The notes under the pieces were generated by a model. It did not search any database and was not told the DNA's origin. It saw nothing but the letters and a program-made list of their open reading frames with translations. Below are positions 53,801 through 64,000 of a stretch of DNA of 64,000 bases, one piece after another. The stretch comes from Apus apus (lineage: Eukaryota; Chordata; Aves; Apodiformes; Apodidae), in assembly GCF_020740795.1 (NCBI RefSeq), contig NC_067287.1, positions 9,811,501 to 9,875,500 of the forward strand. The letters are read 5' to 3'. Position numbers and translations under genes: made by a program. The number at the start of each line of letters is the position of its first letter. Position 1 is the first letter of the stretch.

Positions 53801-56800
53801 GAGTCACTGCACACTCCCCTCTCCTTTTCCCCTCCAACATGTCCACACCAACCCCAGCAGCCAGCACCACTTTCTTGTCTTTCAAAACAAGAGGCACAGT
53901 CAGCTGTGCTGCTTCATGGGAATTGGAGATAACCTTGTAGGCTCTTAATGACTTCCTGCTCTTGCATGTGCTCTGTTTACCAGCTAAAGAGCTCTTTCCT
54001 GAGTCCTTCACCTCCCTTTTCCCACACTGCACCCTGTGTCTGAAGCATCCTTGCTTTTTTCCCCAACTGTTTACTTGGCCTGAAGAAGTGGTATCTGAGT
54101 ACAAATGCTCACTGTACTAAACAATTTAGTTAAATGTCATGAAAGCAGATTTCCAGCTTCCCGTTGAATTAGTTTATGTAATCTCAAGCAAGTTAATTAG
54201 CACCTGGTGTTTTCTTCCTGATGGGAGAGGTCATTGGTCTGTCTCAGATGGTTTAATATCTCTTAAAAGCAGGGTAATGAATATCACCTTGTTAATGAGC
54301 TGCTTAGACTTGCCTGGTTACTAACTTTAATTGGAAACTTGTGCACAAACCATTGGTTGTGGATAAGAACAAGGAAATAACGGTACAGGGAATGCTAGCT
54401 AAGGAGATATCCTGGACTGCTACTGGCATTTTGATTAGAAGTCCACAGTATCTTCATCAGCTGTGCTTGGAGGGACACCTGGTTTGGGGTTTGAGCTTTG
54501 CTTGCCTTTGTGAGTCAGGGGAAGGTGATTACAGGCAGATTATTGTCCTCACCTGCCTTCTCTTTCCCTCTGCTGCACCCTGTGGTAAGTAGCTAATTGC
54601 CCTTCTTCTAAACTTTCCATGCACATGCTTGCACATACCACAAGGGCCTCCATTCTGGGTGAAAGAAAGGTCTGTCCCGGGGGGTGTCCTGGAAGGGATG
54701 TTGGCTGGATTCCTAGGGCTGTTCAGCCTCCAGCCCCTCTACACTGGCACACACCCTCACCTTCTGAAACAGTTAATTTCAGCTCCCCCGACGCCCAGTA
54801 AGGCATTGCACAATGTAATTATTCACTGCACAACAATACTGCTTCTTGATTCTGTCAGTTTTGCTGGGAACTTCCTTGTTGCGAGAGAAAATCCATTAAT
54901 CACTTCCTCTTAAATCTAGCCGTAGGTCTTAGACCTCTGCTGTTTGGGCTGCAGAAACTGCTTTCTGCACTTGCAGAGCTGCAACTGGCTTTTCAGGGGA
55001 GCTGGAGTGAATAGCCACAGGCTGTAACTAGTGTCCCCAGACAATAAATACTTGTCTGAAAGATGGTAGTCAAGTCCTATTTACAGATAACAAATGCCTG
55101 CTCTCAACTGAATACTGAGGGACAAGAAAGGGAAGTTGGTGAATATGGAATTTAGGCTCAGCCTGTGTCAGCTGTTTCAGGCCACTGAGGCTGGAGTCTG
55201 TGTGCCTTGCACCCATTCATCTCCCACTTTCTGCATCGCTTACTGAGATTGACTTCCCTGTTCCTCCTCATCTGCTTATAAACATGTCAGTGTTCCTGCA
55301 GCAAAGTAGCTCTTTCCTTCAGTATTCTTGAGTTCATTTCACCAGGAGAGATTCCCCAGTAGGGAAGGGTGCTCTTGCGTTGCTTGTGCAGAAGATGGGT
55401 GAGGTGAGAACCCATCCCACTATGGTGGTGTTTGGCAGCAGCTTTCTACATCCAGGTCAGAGCATTGTAGTGTCTGGGGCTGGCTGCTTCTGGCACCTGC
55501 CTGAGTGGACTTGCTCTTCCCAAAGAGCTGAAGACTGAATGCCAGCTGACATCCAAGTGCTTTTATGGAGCCTCAGCTCTTCATCTAAACCAGGCCAGCG
55601 CTTGATGCCTGAAGCACACATGTAATAGAGAATCTAGGAATACTTTTTTTTGTTATTTCAAGCAAGTCAAGCCGAAATGGCCATGTAAAACAACAACTTA
55701 TGTTGACACTTCTTTTTAAATACCATGATCCACAGTGTTTTATTTCAGGACATGTTGTTTGCCCCAGTTCCACCAAGACGCTTGTTCAAATTGGCACCAC
55801 ACTTAGCCTGAGCTCCACCCCACCTTGTGCTATCAGCACTGGTCCTAACTACACACTGCAGGGCTGATCTGTTACACTGGCTTGTGGAAGAGCCAATAAT
55901 TGCATCAGATCTCTGTATCTCTGAATCTTTATTTCTTCATTTATGCCAGAAGAAGGCATTTGCATTTAAAACAAACATTTGCTTTGGGTTGACTGATAAA
56001 TGTTTAATTCTCAGACAGGGAACATACAAGTTGTTTCACTCTGCTGGGTCTAATTTGTTGGCTGGAGAGAAAATTAAGCTAGTAGCTGTATCTTGTTAGA
56101 AATATCTGACTTGATAAATGTGCAAGGACAGAGTGAACGTCCAAGGAGGTTGGAGGCTCCGCTTGGCTTGGGTAAGTCAGCGAGAAGGGAGATCTTTCAT
56201 CCAAACATCCATGGGGAGGCTTTTACTTCCCCCTTGGTCATGGGACTGATCCCACTTCTGTTCTTCCTTCCACTTATTTTGGTTGAGTTTTTGGGGAATG
56301 CTGCTTGGCCAGTATTTGACATACCATGCATGTTTTGCCAATGTCTTGTAGATGACCAGGAGGAGGGGGAAGCCTGATAAATGCCTCTTGCTTCCTGTTC
56401 AGTCCTATCTGCCCTTGAAGAAAATCAGGCAAGAATTGCCCCAACTGCGGAACTGCAGATACCAAATCAAGTGGGAGGCTTGATTTCATTTGTGGAATTA
56501 GTTCTTTTATCCCTTTCCAACTCAAAGCAGGGAAATTTGCTTAACAATTTTATCCTTAAGAATATAAAGCTGTAATAGAAGCTCAGATACCTTGTGACAG
56601 CATATTACAGTGCACAGTCTTGCAGATTTCAGCATGCTGAGTGATCATAGACCTGTAAAGATACTTTTGCCAGCCACTATGGTAGTGTTTTTCATAAGAT
56701 ACCTGGTACTGACCAGTTCAATTGAGTTTTAAATATGCCAAGGGCTTTCATTGCTTCCCATTAAGAACTAGCAGGACAAGTCTTAGAGGTATAGACACAA

Positions 56801-58731
56801 CAGGTAAGAGCCATCTTACAGAAGTTTCCTTGGCCACCCTTGGGATTTGCTATACTAGTTTTTTTAACCATTTCAAAAGACAGATCAAAATCCAAATTGG
56901 ACCACTGTTATTTTCAAGATCATCTCTGTTAGAAGAGGCAAAGGAAGAAAACTCTGAACCTGCCACCATCACTGGAGCATACCTGAGCAATGGATAAGCA
57001 GCTGGATAGGAAGCATTAGTTCAGATATGCTTTATGTTCCCAGTGTCCATCATCCAACACCACAACAGAAAGATTTTGAATCTCAGTAAATTTTAGGGAT
57101 CAATTAATTCTGCATTTCAAATCCACGAGTGTCATGTTTTGAATATGTTAAAAGGATGGCATGGAACCTTTATTATACAAAAACTGAGTGTCCTCCCAGC
57201 TTCAACAGCAGAAGGAATATCTAAAACTCACCAGCCTGGCTTAGCCTGGAACATGTTGGAGAACCACATGGAAAATGAAAGGTCACATTTAAGGTAGAAA
57301 TAGCAGCTGAAAAATGTTGGTGTGGAAAGAAACACAAATGACTGTGGTCAGAAACCTGAGGAAGAGCATAATGTTTTGGCCCATTTTGCCTTGCAAAATA
57401 ACTCTGGTGCTACACAGGATACAGATGAACAGATGTGCTTCAAGAACCATTGATCTACAGCCAAGTCCCACTTTTGGACACATACACAAGACTCCCTGCA
57501 TGGTCCATGGGACTTAACCATGCGCACCAGAGCATGGAGGTATCCTTCTGGGCACACTGTGTTAAAGCACGCTTGACCTTTGGAGGGTTGCTCTCCTGTG
57601 CTCTGGTGGGCTTGACCTCGCCATCTGCATCTCTTGAGTTAAGCCACTTCCTCCGTTACTCGCTGAGGTGCTGAGATGCTGACGCAAGTGTTTGTTTAAA
57701 TGCCACTGCCTCAGTTTTCTCTGAACCTCCAGCTGAACCTAGGTAGAAAGGTCAAAAAATACTTAGTTCAGCTAGTTTATCTTGGAGCCTGGAGAGCAGT
57801 ATAACAGGAAAAGGAGAGCGGGTTACCTTTGCCAAGGTCTGGATTTATTCATTTAACCCCCAGTTTAAGGGGTTAGGTAGGGCCTGTTTCTTGTCACTTG
57901 CAGTGTTACTGTTGTTGCAGCTACACAATTTTTTGTTAACCTGGTTTTCTGGTCAAATGCAGGTGAAACTGTTGAGAGGATCTGGCTGGCCTTAGTGTTT
58001 TGTTTAGGTTTTTCTGTTATTTTTTATTTTAGTTCTAAAAATGGGACATTTTGGCACTCTGAGGTACAAAAATTCAAATTATCTTTTCAAAATAACTTTT
58101 TCTGAACCCCGTTAAAGAATCAGTTAAAGCATTTCAAGATAAGTTTTTCTTCCAACCTTAGATACCAATGTTTTTGGGGTTTTTTTGTCTTCTCAATAAC
58201 CTCAGGGTCTCCCAGGTTTGAATAATGTTTCCCCACACTTCTACCAGCAATAACATTGCAGAGTGCAAGCTCTAGCCCAGAATCCTGGGAGTTATCATAC
58301 GACTACAAAAGAAAGTCCCTCTTCCAAAAAGCTTTACCTTATAAGAGTCCTAATTAACTTGGACTGGATACAGCGTTTGATAAATTCCTCCCAAGGATCA
58401 AGCTAAGAAAACAGCCATGGGATGACAGATAATACCACCATATGTCAGACTGTCAGTATGACTGTGTGTGGGATGGTGCTCCCACCCTCCATTCCCAAAC
58501 AGGAATAATGCTATCTGATTTATTGAAGGGCTGCAGTAGTTGAGAGAAGAGGTTTGCATCTGGCACACAATTACTTAGGCTTGCCAGGTCTAGGAGGTAT
58601 TTCATGAGTGATGTTAGGTATCTGGGAAGAAAACTCTCAGATAAAATGTGTAATTTGTTGGAGAATGTGTCCTCCTGATTAATGAGGCATGCTTGAGCAG
58701 TAAGAAATAATGTTACATATACAAAACTCAC
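50853..58731. other. Convergent interval TMEM37 / SCTR
   Basis: It holds the TMEM37 3' UTR (an AATAAA at 53607-53612 is one possible end) and must hold the unidentified C-terminal exon and 3' UTR of SCTR. A weak candidate for that exon is 52226-52387 on the minus strand. No other gene was recognised. Confidence 0.55.
52226..52387 (-). CDS. Weak candidate terminal exon of SCTR
   Basis: On the minus strand a good acceptor (atgcttttgtttcag) is followed by 53 open codons and TGA, in the phase needed after the SCTR exon at 58732. The product, VKNCVKLAAQEMKTLLNSYH and so on, lacks the basic Trp-containing start that I expect of a class B receptor tail, so this may be chance. Confidence 0.15.
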   Translation of the reverse strand: MKNCVKLAAQEMKTLLNSYHTSYTDETCKNIRSKTKIQAVLPADTKQTLNQKP

Positions 58732-58773
58732 CTCACCATTAAGAAAACAATAAAGTACAGCCACAACAAAGCC
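58732..58773 (-). CDS. SCTR: SCTR exon: end of TM7
   Basis: 42 bp encoding [14 protein letters not shown], the typical 42-bp class B receptor exon. Acceptor tatctttcag|GGC, donor GGTGAG|gtgagt. The tail should continue in a further exon to the left. Confidence 0.95.
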
Positions 58774-61700
58774 CTGAAAGATAAAAGAACAATGGTCACA
58801 GAATTAGAACTGCAGTTTCAGCTTTTGAATGAGGATGAGGCATCTCAAGGGAGATTAAATAGCTCTTGGGACTCTGCTGCAGAGTTATGTGTTGTACCTC
58901 TTATTCTTCTTTTAAAGAAACAACAGCTTGTCAGATATTACCTGGAATGATCCAAGAGCTAACTCAAAAAACAGCTGAATTTCCATTGTGCCGCTGCTTG
59001 TGTCTTCAGGGAAAAAAGCAAAGATGATGTAGTGCACCCCAAAGAGAGGGATGAGGAGGAGTGTTGACTTTGCAAGTCTTCTGTGGACAAAAACAGAGGG
59101 GAAAGCCTGTGTAGAAGGAGCAAGAGGAGCTGGGGTGGGGTCATGTGGCAGAAATTCATGATGTAAGGGACATACTTGTATTGGTTGAAATCACTGCTCC
59201 GTCCTTCAGGAGAGCTGAGCTTCCTCATCAAGATTCTTAAAATGTTGACAAAAAGTATGAAATTAATCTGGAAAAACAAACAAACAACAAAACTAAATGC
59301 TCAGTTACCACTTATGTAACTGCCAGGTATCAGCAGAGCTAGTTTGGGGTATTTTGGCTGAGCAGGCTGGGGCTTGCCTGCCTGTGTCCCTATCCCCATC
59401 CTTGTCCTTGACCCTGTCCCTGCCTGTCCAGCCACCCTAAGCTTCAATGCTGGTGCTTTCCTTCTTCAGTTTGTTACAGCTTTAGTTGTGAGGACAATCA
59501 GGGTTTATTATCTGGGCAAATCACCAAAGGGCAGTGAGACCAGGTGCATGGGTGGGAACCATCCTGGCTGTGGGGTTCAGACAGCCTCTGTGCAGTCTGG
59601 CTTCACGTTGGATGCCAGCAAAGGGGCAGCACCAGAGCTACCACTTGCTGAGAAGGCAAATGCTGTTTGTTCCCTGCTGGAAGACACAGTATGACTTGAG
59701 ATCATAGAATCGTTTTGGTTTAAAAAGACCTTTGAGATCTTCAAGTCCAACTGTAATCTTAGCACACTGCAAAATCCACAACTAAACCATTGTCCTCAAC
59801 ATTATACCTACAAGTCTTTTACCTCCTGGGATGGTGACTGGACCACTTGCCTGTGCACCCTGTTTCAGTGCCTGACAACCTTTTCAGTGAAGAATTGTTC
59901 CTAAGATTCAATCTAAACCTCCTCTGGCACAACTTGAGGCAGTTCCCTCTGGTCCTATTGCTTGTTGCTTGGGAGCAGAGACTGACCCCCACCTCGCCAC
60001 TGAGGCAAAGTGGTTAGAAGTGGGGGTAGGAGAGAGTCTCACTGATGTTCTGCCATTTGCATTTTCCCCTCTCCTAGGGTGGATATCAGATAAAAATGCT
60101 GTTAAGTTTGGGGGAAGGTGAAGCAAGAGCTGTTTCTATTCGTTTGACCCTCAGGCAAAGCACAGGAGCCACAGGGAAGGCAAAGCTGGCTGAGCTCCTC
60201 AACTCCCATTCCCTCAGGGAGCAGCCGGGGGCTTTATCTGCCCTTGGCATCAGGGCAGACATGGCCCTGCTTCTCCTGCCCTTTCCCAACACTCCTACAC
60301 TGCAGCAGGCCCTTAACCCTCCCTGGAAACACCATCGCAGCCATGATCCTCTTTGTGGGGGCTTGGAAGCGTTTGCAGGTGTTGGAGCAGGGCTCCGAGG
60401 TGGTGAGTTTCCCTGAAGGAAGCGGGTCCCCTTTGGATGGGACAGGCCCAGGATGTCCTTGGGTTACTGGAATTACTGAATGAAGAGGGAGCCTGGGCTG
60501 TTGAGGGTGTCTGGAGAGGGCTGAAAGGCTGGGGAGCTGGGGAGGGGTGAGGAAAGGAGGTGTGGATGCCCCTTTCCTGGAAGTGTTCACGGCCAGGTTG
60601 GATGGGGCTTTGAGCAGCCTGGTCCAGTGCAAGGTGTCTCTGCCCATGGCAGGAGTGTTGGAGCTGGATGGTGTTTAAGGGCCCTTCCAATCCAGACCAT
60701 TCTGTGATTCTATGAAAGAAGCTGAGCTGGGAAGAGCTTGAAGTGGGGAACGTGAAGGAAAGAGTAAAGTATTTTGGGGAGTTGGAGGAAAAGAAGCTTC
60801 AGGTCTGAGGATTCTGGGTTTTTGAACTCATCAGGCCAGGACTGAGCAGTGTAGGCGGAGCAGGACTTTTTGTTGATGAAAAGTTCTGGGGAAGGGGGGA
60901 CGCGACAGGACTCCTGCTGGGAAGGAATGCCGCGGGCAGCACAGCAGGGAATGTTGGCCTAGGAGCACAAAAGAGTTTATCGGTGTTGATTTTCTGCCCT
61001 TTGAACTGCTAAGGACTGTGTGCTGTGAGGAATACAGAGATTAGATCTGAATTCTGAGGGACTGGCTGTTTGTTTGTCTGTGGCTATGGCCTTGAGAAAA
61101 GCCTCTTTTAGGTAAAGAGGCAGCGTCATGCAGGTGGCTTCTGCCTTAAGTGGCTAAGCAAGCTAGACGTGATCAGGATTTTGGGGAAACTTGCAAGGGG
61201 ATAGCGGGTGACCCTCAAAAGATATCTTAAGTTTGTGCTTTTGGCCTTGCAGAATGCCTGGGCCCTGCTGGCCTTTAAATATTGCAGAGTGGCTCCTGCA
61301 GCGTTAGGGGGTTGATTCATTAAGAACAACAAATGCTACGGCCTCATTAAGTTGATCAGGAATCGCTTGTCTGGTCTTCTGCTTGTCTTGTGGGGGTGAA
61401 GGATTGCTCAGTGTAAGTGGGAGCAGAGCTTGAGGCCACCACAGGTGTTGGATATTACTTGTACCAAACTGTACTTTACATGGCTACTGCCTTGTCCTGG
61501 GCAAGTTCACACACAGTTCCAGTGCCTACGCCTTATTTCAGTGAGCAATACCATAATAATATAATTTTAGTCCACTAACATATGGTGCGTGCAACCTGTC
61601 AGCAGCTTTCATTGCTGAAAACAAAAGCTAATGGTCATGTAAGGCAAGTTGTTTTTGGCTTTGCTGAGAGAGGCATTGACCGGGAGACACAAAGGCAATT

Positions 61701-63505
61701 GTACTGAAATGTACAGGCACTTCGTTTCTCCTCCGGAGCCTTCCTGAAACAGTCCAAAACAAGCTTCCACAAGCCAGCCAAGTTCATATGAAATCAACAG
61801 GATGTGGAAACCTGATCTTCTTCAGGCTCTTGCTTCTTGGGAGGACGCTCTACTTTCCTTGTGAACTTAGCTTTGGGGCATTAGTTACTGACTAAATCCT
61901 GCTGAGCAGAAGTTGCTTGAGCAGTAATTCATGTGTCACACCAGTTCAGGCACATGTCTAAGATCAGTTCATTAACACACTTCTAAAGCATGTTGAGTGG
62001 ATGATCTCTGACTTCACAATATTTAAAAATACAGTTTGAATAAGCTTGTCCCAGAAATTACTTACAAAAATAGACAAAACTATAGGGCCTCTAATGATCC
62101 ACCAGGTATTGGCATTAGTGTTAATGTCCCAACACCTGTAAAAATAGAAGAGAAGGTGCAGTCAGTTACCAAAACACTGGTCTTTTTTCAAAGGGGTTTA
62201 GTCTATTTTGCACTTCAGATAGGCCCCCTTTTCCCTTCTTGTGCAACACTGATTACCTGTTCTTACTTAGCTGCACATTTCTGACAGAAAACTGTCCACC
62301 TGTACAGGACAAAAGTACATCCTGTCCTTAAAGTACAATCACCATTCAAAATTTTGGAAGGGAGGAGAGAAAGGAACAAAGTTTCATTGTTTAGAAAGTC
62401 AGATACAGATGCTGCATCATCAGAGGCTGAATTAATGCTTGAATGCAACCTCCTACCCTTGAAAATACTCAAGCAAAATGTGAGGCTGTTTCTCAGGTTG
62501 CTCAGCTGGACCTCTACTCCCACCCACGCTAGGACCTAGGCTTGCACCACAGCGGGGTGGTGCTTGGTTTGCTTGGCTGCCAGCAGTTAAGAAAGAGCAA
62601 GACCCCATGGAGCAGCCTGCACCAGAGCTGCATGCTCCCCTCATGTGCCACCTTCCTCCCCCCATACACGACTTACCCAATATTTTCATGGAGTTGCCTA
62701 GCAATTGCCCATGCAGCCACAAACACAGTTGGTGCACCTGCAATTGGAAAAGTTAGTTACTGCCCCACAAGTCCATCCCAAAGGCAAAACAAGTCCACAA
62801 TTATTCTTACTGAAAGCAGAACCAGTACCCCATCCGAGGGCGATGAACCACCAGAGGAACTTCCTTTCTGAGAAGAAAGAAATAACCAGGAGGGTGTGGA
62901 GATACAGTCCCTCCACAAGGAGCCAGCTGTAGTTAGACATGATGCAGTACTGAAAGAAGACCATGGTGAGCTTACAGCCAGCCTGAGGAAAGAGAGGATA
63001 ATTAGTTTCTGCCTGGATTTCTGTCTACCTTCTAACAGAGAGCAAGCTGTAAATGAATCTTGGCAAACAGACATTTTATAGCAATTAGGGAACTAAATGG
63101 GTGGCCTTGAGACATGCATTCACATGACAAGAAAGCAGGCCTGGCACTTGAAAATGCATTAAGCACCTCCCTCACTAGCAAGAACCAAATGTATCATGGA
63201 CACTGGGGTTTGTGTTACTGTCTCACTTAGAGAAGTTTCACTATTGCTACCTTATGACTATCAGAAGCACTAATATTACCTTAGAGAAGCACGTGAATGT
63301 ATTTGTCAGTCCTTTTTTCCAAAGAAAAAGGGTCGATAAAGACAAATTAAAATTTGCTCAATTGAGGGTTACCGTGTATGCCCCACAGTAATTCGTGTCT
63401 TCAGAGGAAAACAAAACAGCATCCTTGATGAAGTTGGATGAGGCTCGCAAAATGAACGATGTGAAAAGATGCATGTGGATGTAGTTCCTCGTACAGCGAA
63501 GTCTT
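58732..63505 (-). CDS. SCTR: SCTR, secretin receptor (partial: TM2 to TM7, seven exons)
   Basis: SCTR is a class B GPCR that binds secretin and signals mainly through Gs and cAMP in ductal epithelium. Minus-strand exons are 63505-63373, 62982-62829, 62737-62677, 62135-62066, 59267-59176, 59080-58942 and 58773-58732 (133, 154, 61, 70, 92, 139 and 42 bp), giving 230 whole codons in continuous phase. Features in order: TM2 with [11 protein letters not shown] and [10 protein letters not shown]3 with [16 protein letters not shown] and the preceding Cys; TM4; GCWDIN carrying the partner Cys; TM5 [16 protein letters not shown]6 [14 protein letters not shown]7 [20 protein letters not shown], ending NGE. 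The N-terminal hormone-binding domain and TM1 lie right of the window, and the cytosolic tail was not found. Synteny next to TMEM37 and DBI favours SCTR over the related VIP/PACAP receptors. Confidence 0.95.
58942..59080 (-). CDS. SCTR: SCTR exon: TM6, extracellular loop 3, TM7 start
   Basis: 139 bp encoding [20 protein letters not shown], then a loop [14 protein letters not shown] and [10 protein letters not shown]. The loop is about four residues (TSSG) longer than I recall for human. Acceptor ttgtccacag|AAG, donor CCAG|gtaata. Confidence 0.95.
59176..59267 (-). CDS. SCTR: SCTR exon: TM5, intracellular loop 3
   Basis: 92 bp encoding [20 protein letters not shown], then [10 protein letters not shown]. 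Acceptor tttttccag|ATT, donor TACAA|gtatgt. Loop 3 is serine-rich. Confidence 0.95.
59699..59990 (-). mobile_element. CR1 LINE 3'-end fragment
   Basis: Starts gatcatagaatcgttttgg, with tttaaaaagacctttgagat, and further on cctctggcacaacttgaggc and agttccctctggtcctat, typical of the complement of the CR1 3' region. It is diverged and 5'-truncated. Confidence 0.9.
60541..60714 (+). mobile_element. CR1 LINE 3'-end fragment
   Basis: Sense orientation: gtgttcacggccaggttgga, then ggctttgagcagcctggtcc, ending cattctgtgattctatgaaa. Antisense to SCTR. Confidence 0.95.
62066..62135 (-). CDS. SCTR: SCTR exon: extracellular loop 2, start of TM5
   Basis: 70 bp encoding [20 protein letters not shown], then SIF. 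It contains the conserved loop-2 Cys-Trp that pairs with the TM3 Cys. Acceptor tatttttacag|GTG, donor TTTTT|gtaagt. Confidence 0.95.
62136..62676 (-). other. SCTR: SCTR intron
   Basis: 541 bp, GT-AG. Nothing recognised. Confidence 0.85.
62677..62737 (-). CDS. SCTR: SCTR exon: TM4
   Basis: 61 bp encoding [20 protein letters not shown]. Only 91 bp separate it from the TM3 exon. Acceptor caattgcag|GTG, donor TTGG|gtaagt. Confidence 0.95.
62829..62982 (-). CDS. SCTR: SCTR exon: TM3
   Basis: 154 bp encoding [20 protein letters not shown] through FIALGW. It carries the extracellular Cys before TM3 and the [14 protein letters not shown] signature. Acceptor tttcctcag|GCT, donor TGGG|gtactg. Confidence 0.96.
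62983..63372 (-). other. SCTR: SCTR intron
   Basis: 390 bp, GT-AG. Nothing recognised. Confidence 0.85.
63373..63505 (-). CDS. SCTR: SCTR exon: intracellular loop 1, TM2
   Basis: 133 bp encoding [20 protein letters not shown] through [12 protein letters not shown]; its first base completes a codon. Acceptor tttgtaacag|AAG, donor CACG|gtaacc. Confidence 0.95.
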
Positions 63506-64000
63506 CTGTTACAAAAAGAAAGAGAGATCCTGTGAAGTTGCATTTCTAGCCAATGCGGGCAGCTTGTAGCTGTAAACAGCAGGTCTCAATCCCTCTTAAT
63601 GCTAAACTGACAAATCCAGAATGCTGTTTCTCTGTCTGCGAGAGGAAGACCAACACATTTCCTGAGAGGGAGATCCTACAGAGGACCTGAAAAAGCTGTA
63701 GTCGTATCTGCTCCACTCAGGTGCTGAAAGAAGCTGAACGTTGCCAGAAGAATTGTGATTTCACGCCAATATGCTTAGTCTAGCCTCCCTCTCACTTTTC
63801 TGGAGTAACACAAACCCAATCTGTTTCTCCACACCTGGGTGGATCTATTTGGTTTGCTTGCACAGTGCACTTGTGCCTGCAATGTTTTCTGTGTCAAATC
63901 TCCATATAATCTGGATCAGGATGCCGTGCAGCCTGAAGATGAGCTTGCCAAGGAGTTGGGGCTCCTTCTTCCCGGCGGCCCCGCCCTGACACTTACTGTG
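63506..64000 (-). other. SCTR: SCTR intron sequence at the window edge
   Basis: No exon is resolved. The last bases on the minus strand read CACA then gtaagt, so the 3' end of the preceding SCTR exon may just touch the edge. Four bases are too few to support a call. Confidence 0.5.

Larger units (their letters stand above)
59268..62065 (-). other. SCTR: SCTR intron
   Basis: 2,798 bp with two CR1 fragments in opposite orientations (59699-59990 and 60541-60714). No exon was seen. Confidence 0.85.

Noticed and set aside
55190-55260. Minus-strand RKWEM-like codons considered for the SCTR tail
   Set aside because: No acceptor in the right phase, and a stop codon lies immediately upstream.
57300-57560. 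Minus-strand VQKW…W frame considered for the SCTR tail
   Set aside because: Trp spacing does not fit, and no acceptor gives the required phase.
62677-62737. Suspected frameshift in the SCTR TM4 exon
   Set aside because: A first reading seemed to show an extra base. Rechecking gave exactly 61 bp, in phase with both neighbours and with no stop.

Overview
The window is vertebrate nuclear DNA, almost certainly from a bird. It carries several CR1 LINE fragments in both orientations, including the characteristic 3' end 'gattctgtgattcta'. Introns are short, GC-rich CpG-island promoters stand out, and gene content and order match the block that flanks DBI on human 2q14.2. I cannot name the species.

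Five protein-coding genes were rebuilt exon by exon from splice sites, reading-frame phase and remembered vertebrate orthologues. From left to right: STEAP3 (+, coding exons 7518-16918, 487 aa, complete); C2orf76/UPF0538 (-, coding exons 35166 down to 26430, 126 aa, complete); DBI/ACBP (+, coding exons 37218-40329, 87 aa, complete); TMEM37 (+, coding exons 49399-50852, 197 aa, complete); and SCTR, the secretin receptor (-, seven exons from 63505 down to 58732, covering TM2 to TM7). The 5' part of SCTR lies beyond the right edge, and its C-terminal tail exon was not found with confidence.

Layout: 1-7516 is upstream or 5'-UTR intron territory of STEAP3, with two CR1 copies and a small GC-rich patch near 900-990. 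17035-26342 is the convergent STEAP3/C2orf76 intergenic space, with no gene seen. 36450-37500 is a CpG island that starts C2orf76 leftward and DBI rightward, with five CCAAT boxes and GC boxes. 40531-48404 is gene-poor, with one CTCF-like motif just after DBI. 48405-48917 is a 19-bp minisatellite on the shoulder of the TMEM37 CpG-island promoter, which has a TATA-like box and a Maf/AP-1 type palindrome. 50853-58731 separates the convergent TMEM37 and SCTR.

The genes share no single pathway. STEAP3 is an endosomal ferric/cupric reductase, DBI a soluble acyl-CoA carrier, TMEM37 a four-helix channel-gamma-like membrane protein, SCTR a class B GPCR, and C2orf76 uncharacterised. They form a conserved syntenic block. 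No new multi-gene system was found. The best leads are the DBI/C2orf76 divergent promoter, the minisatellite with higher-order structure, the CTCF-like and Maf-like sites, and the unresolved SCTR 3' end.
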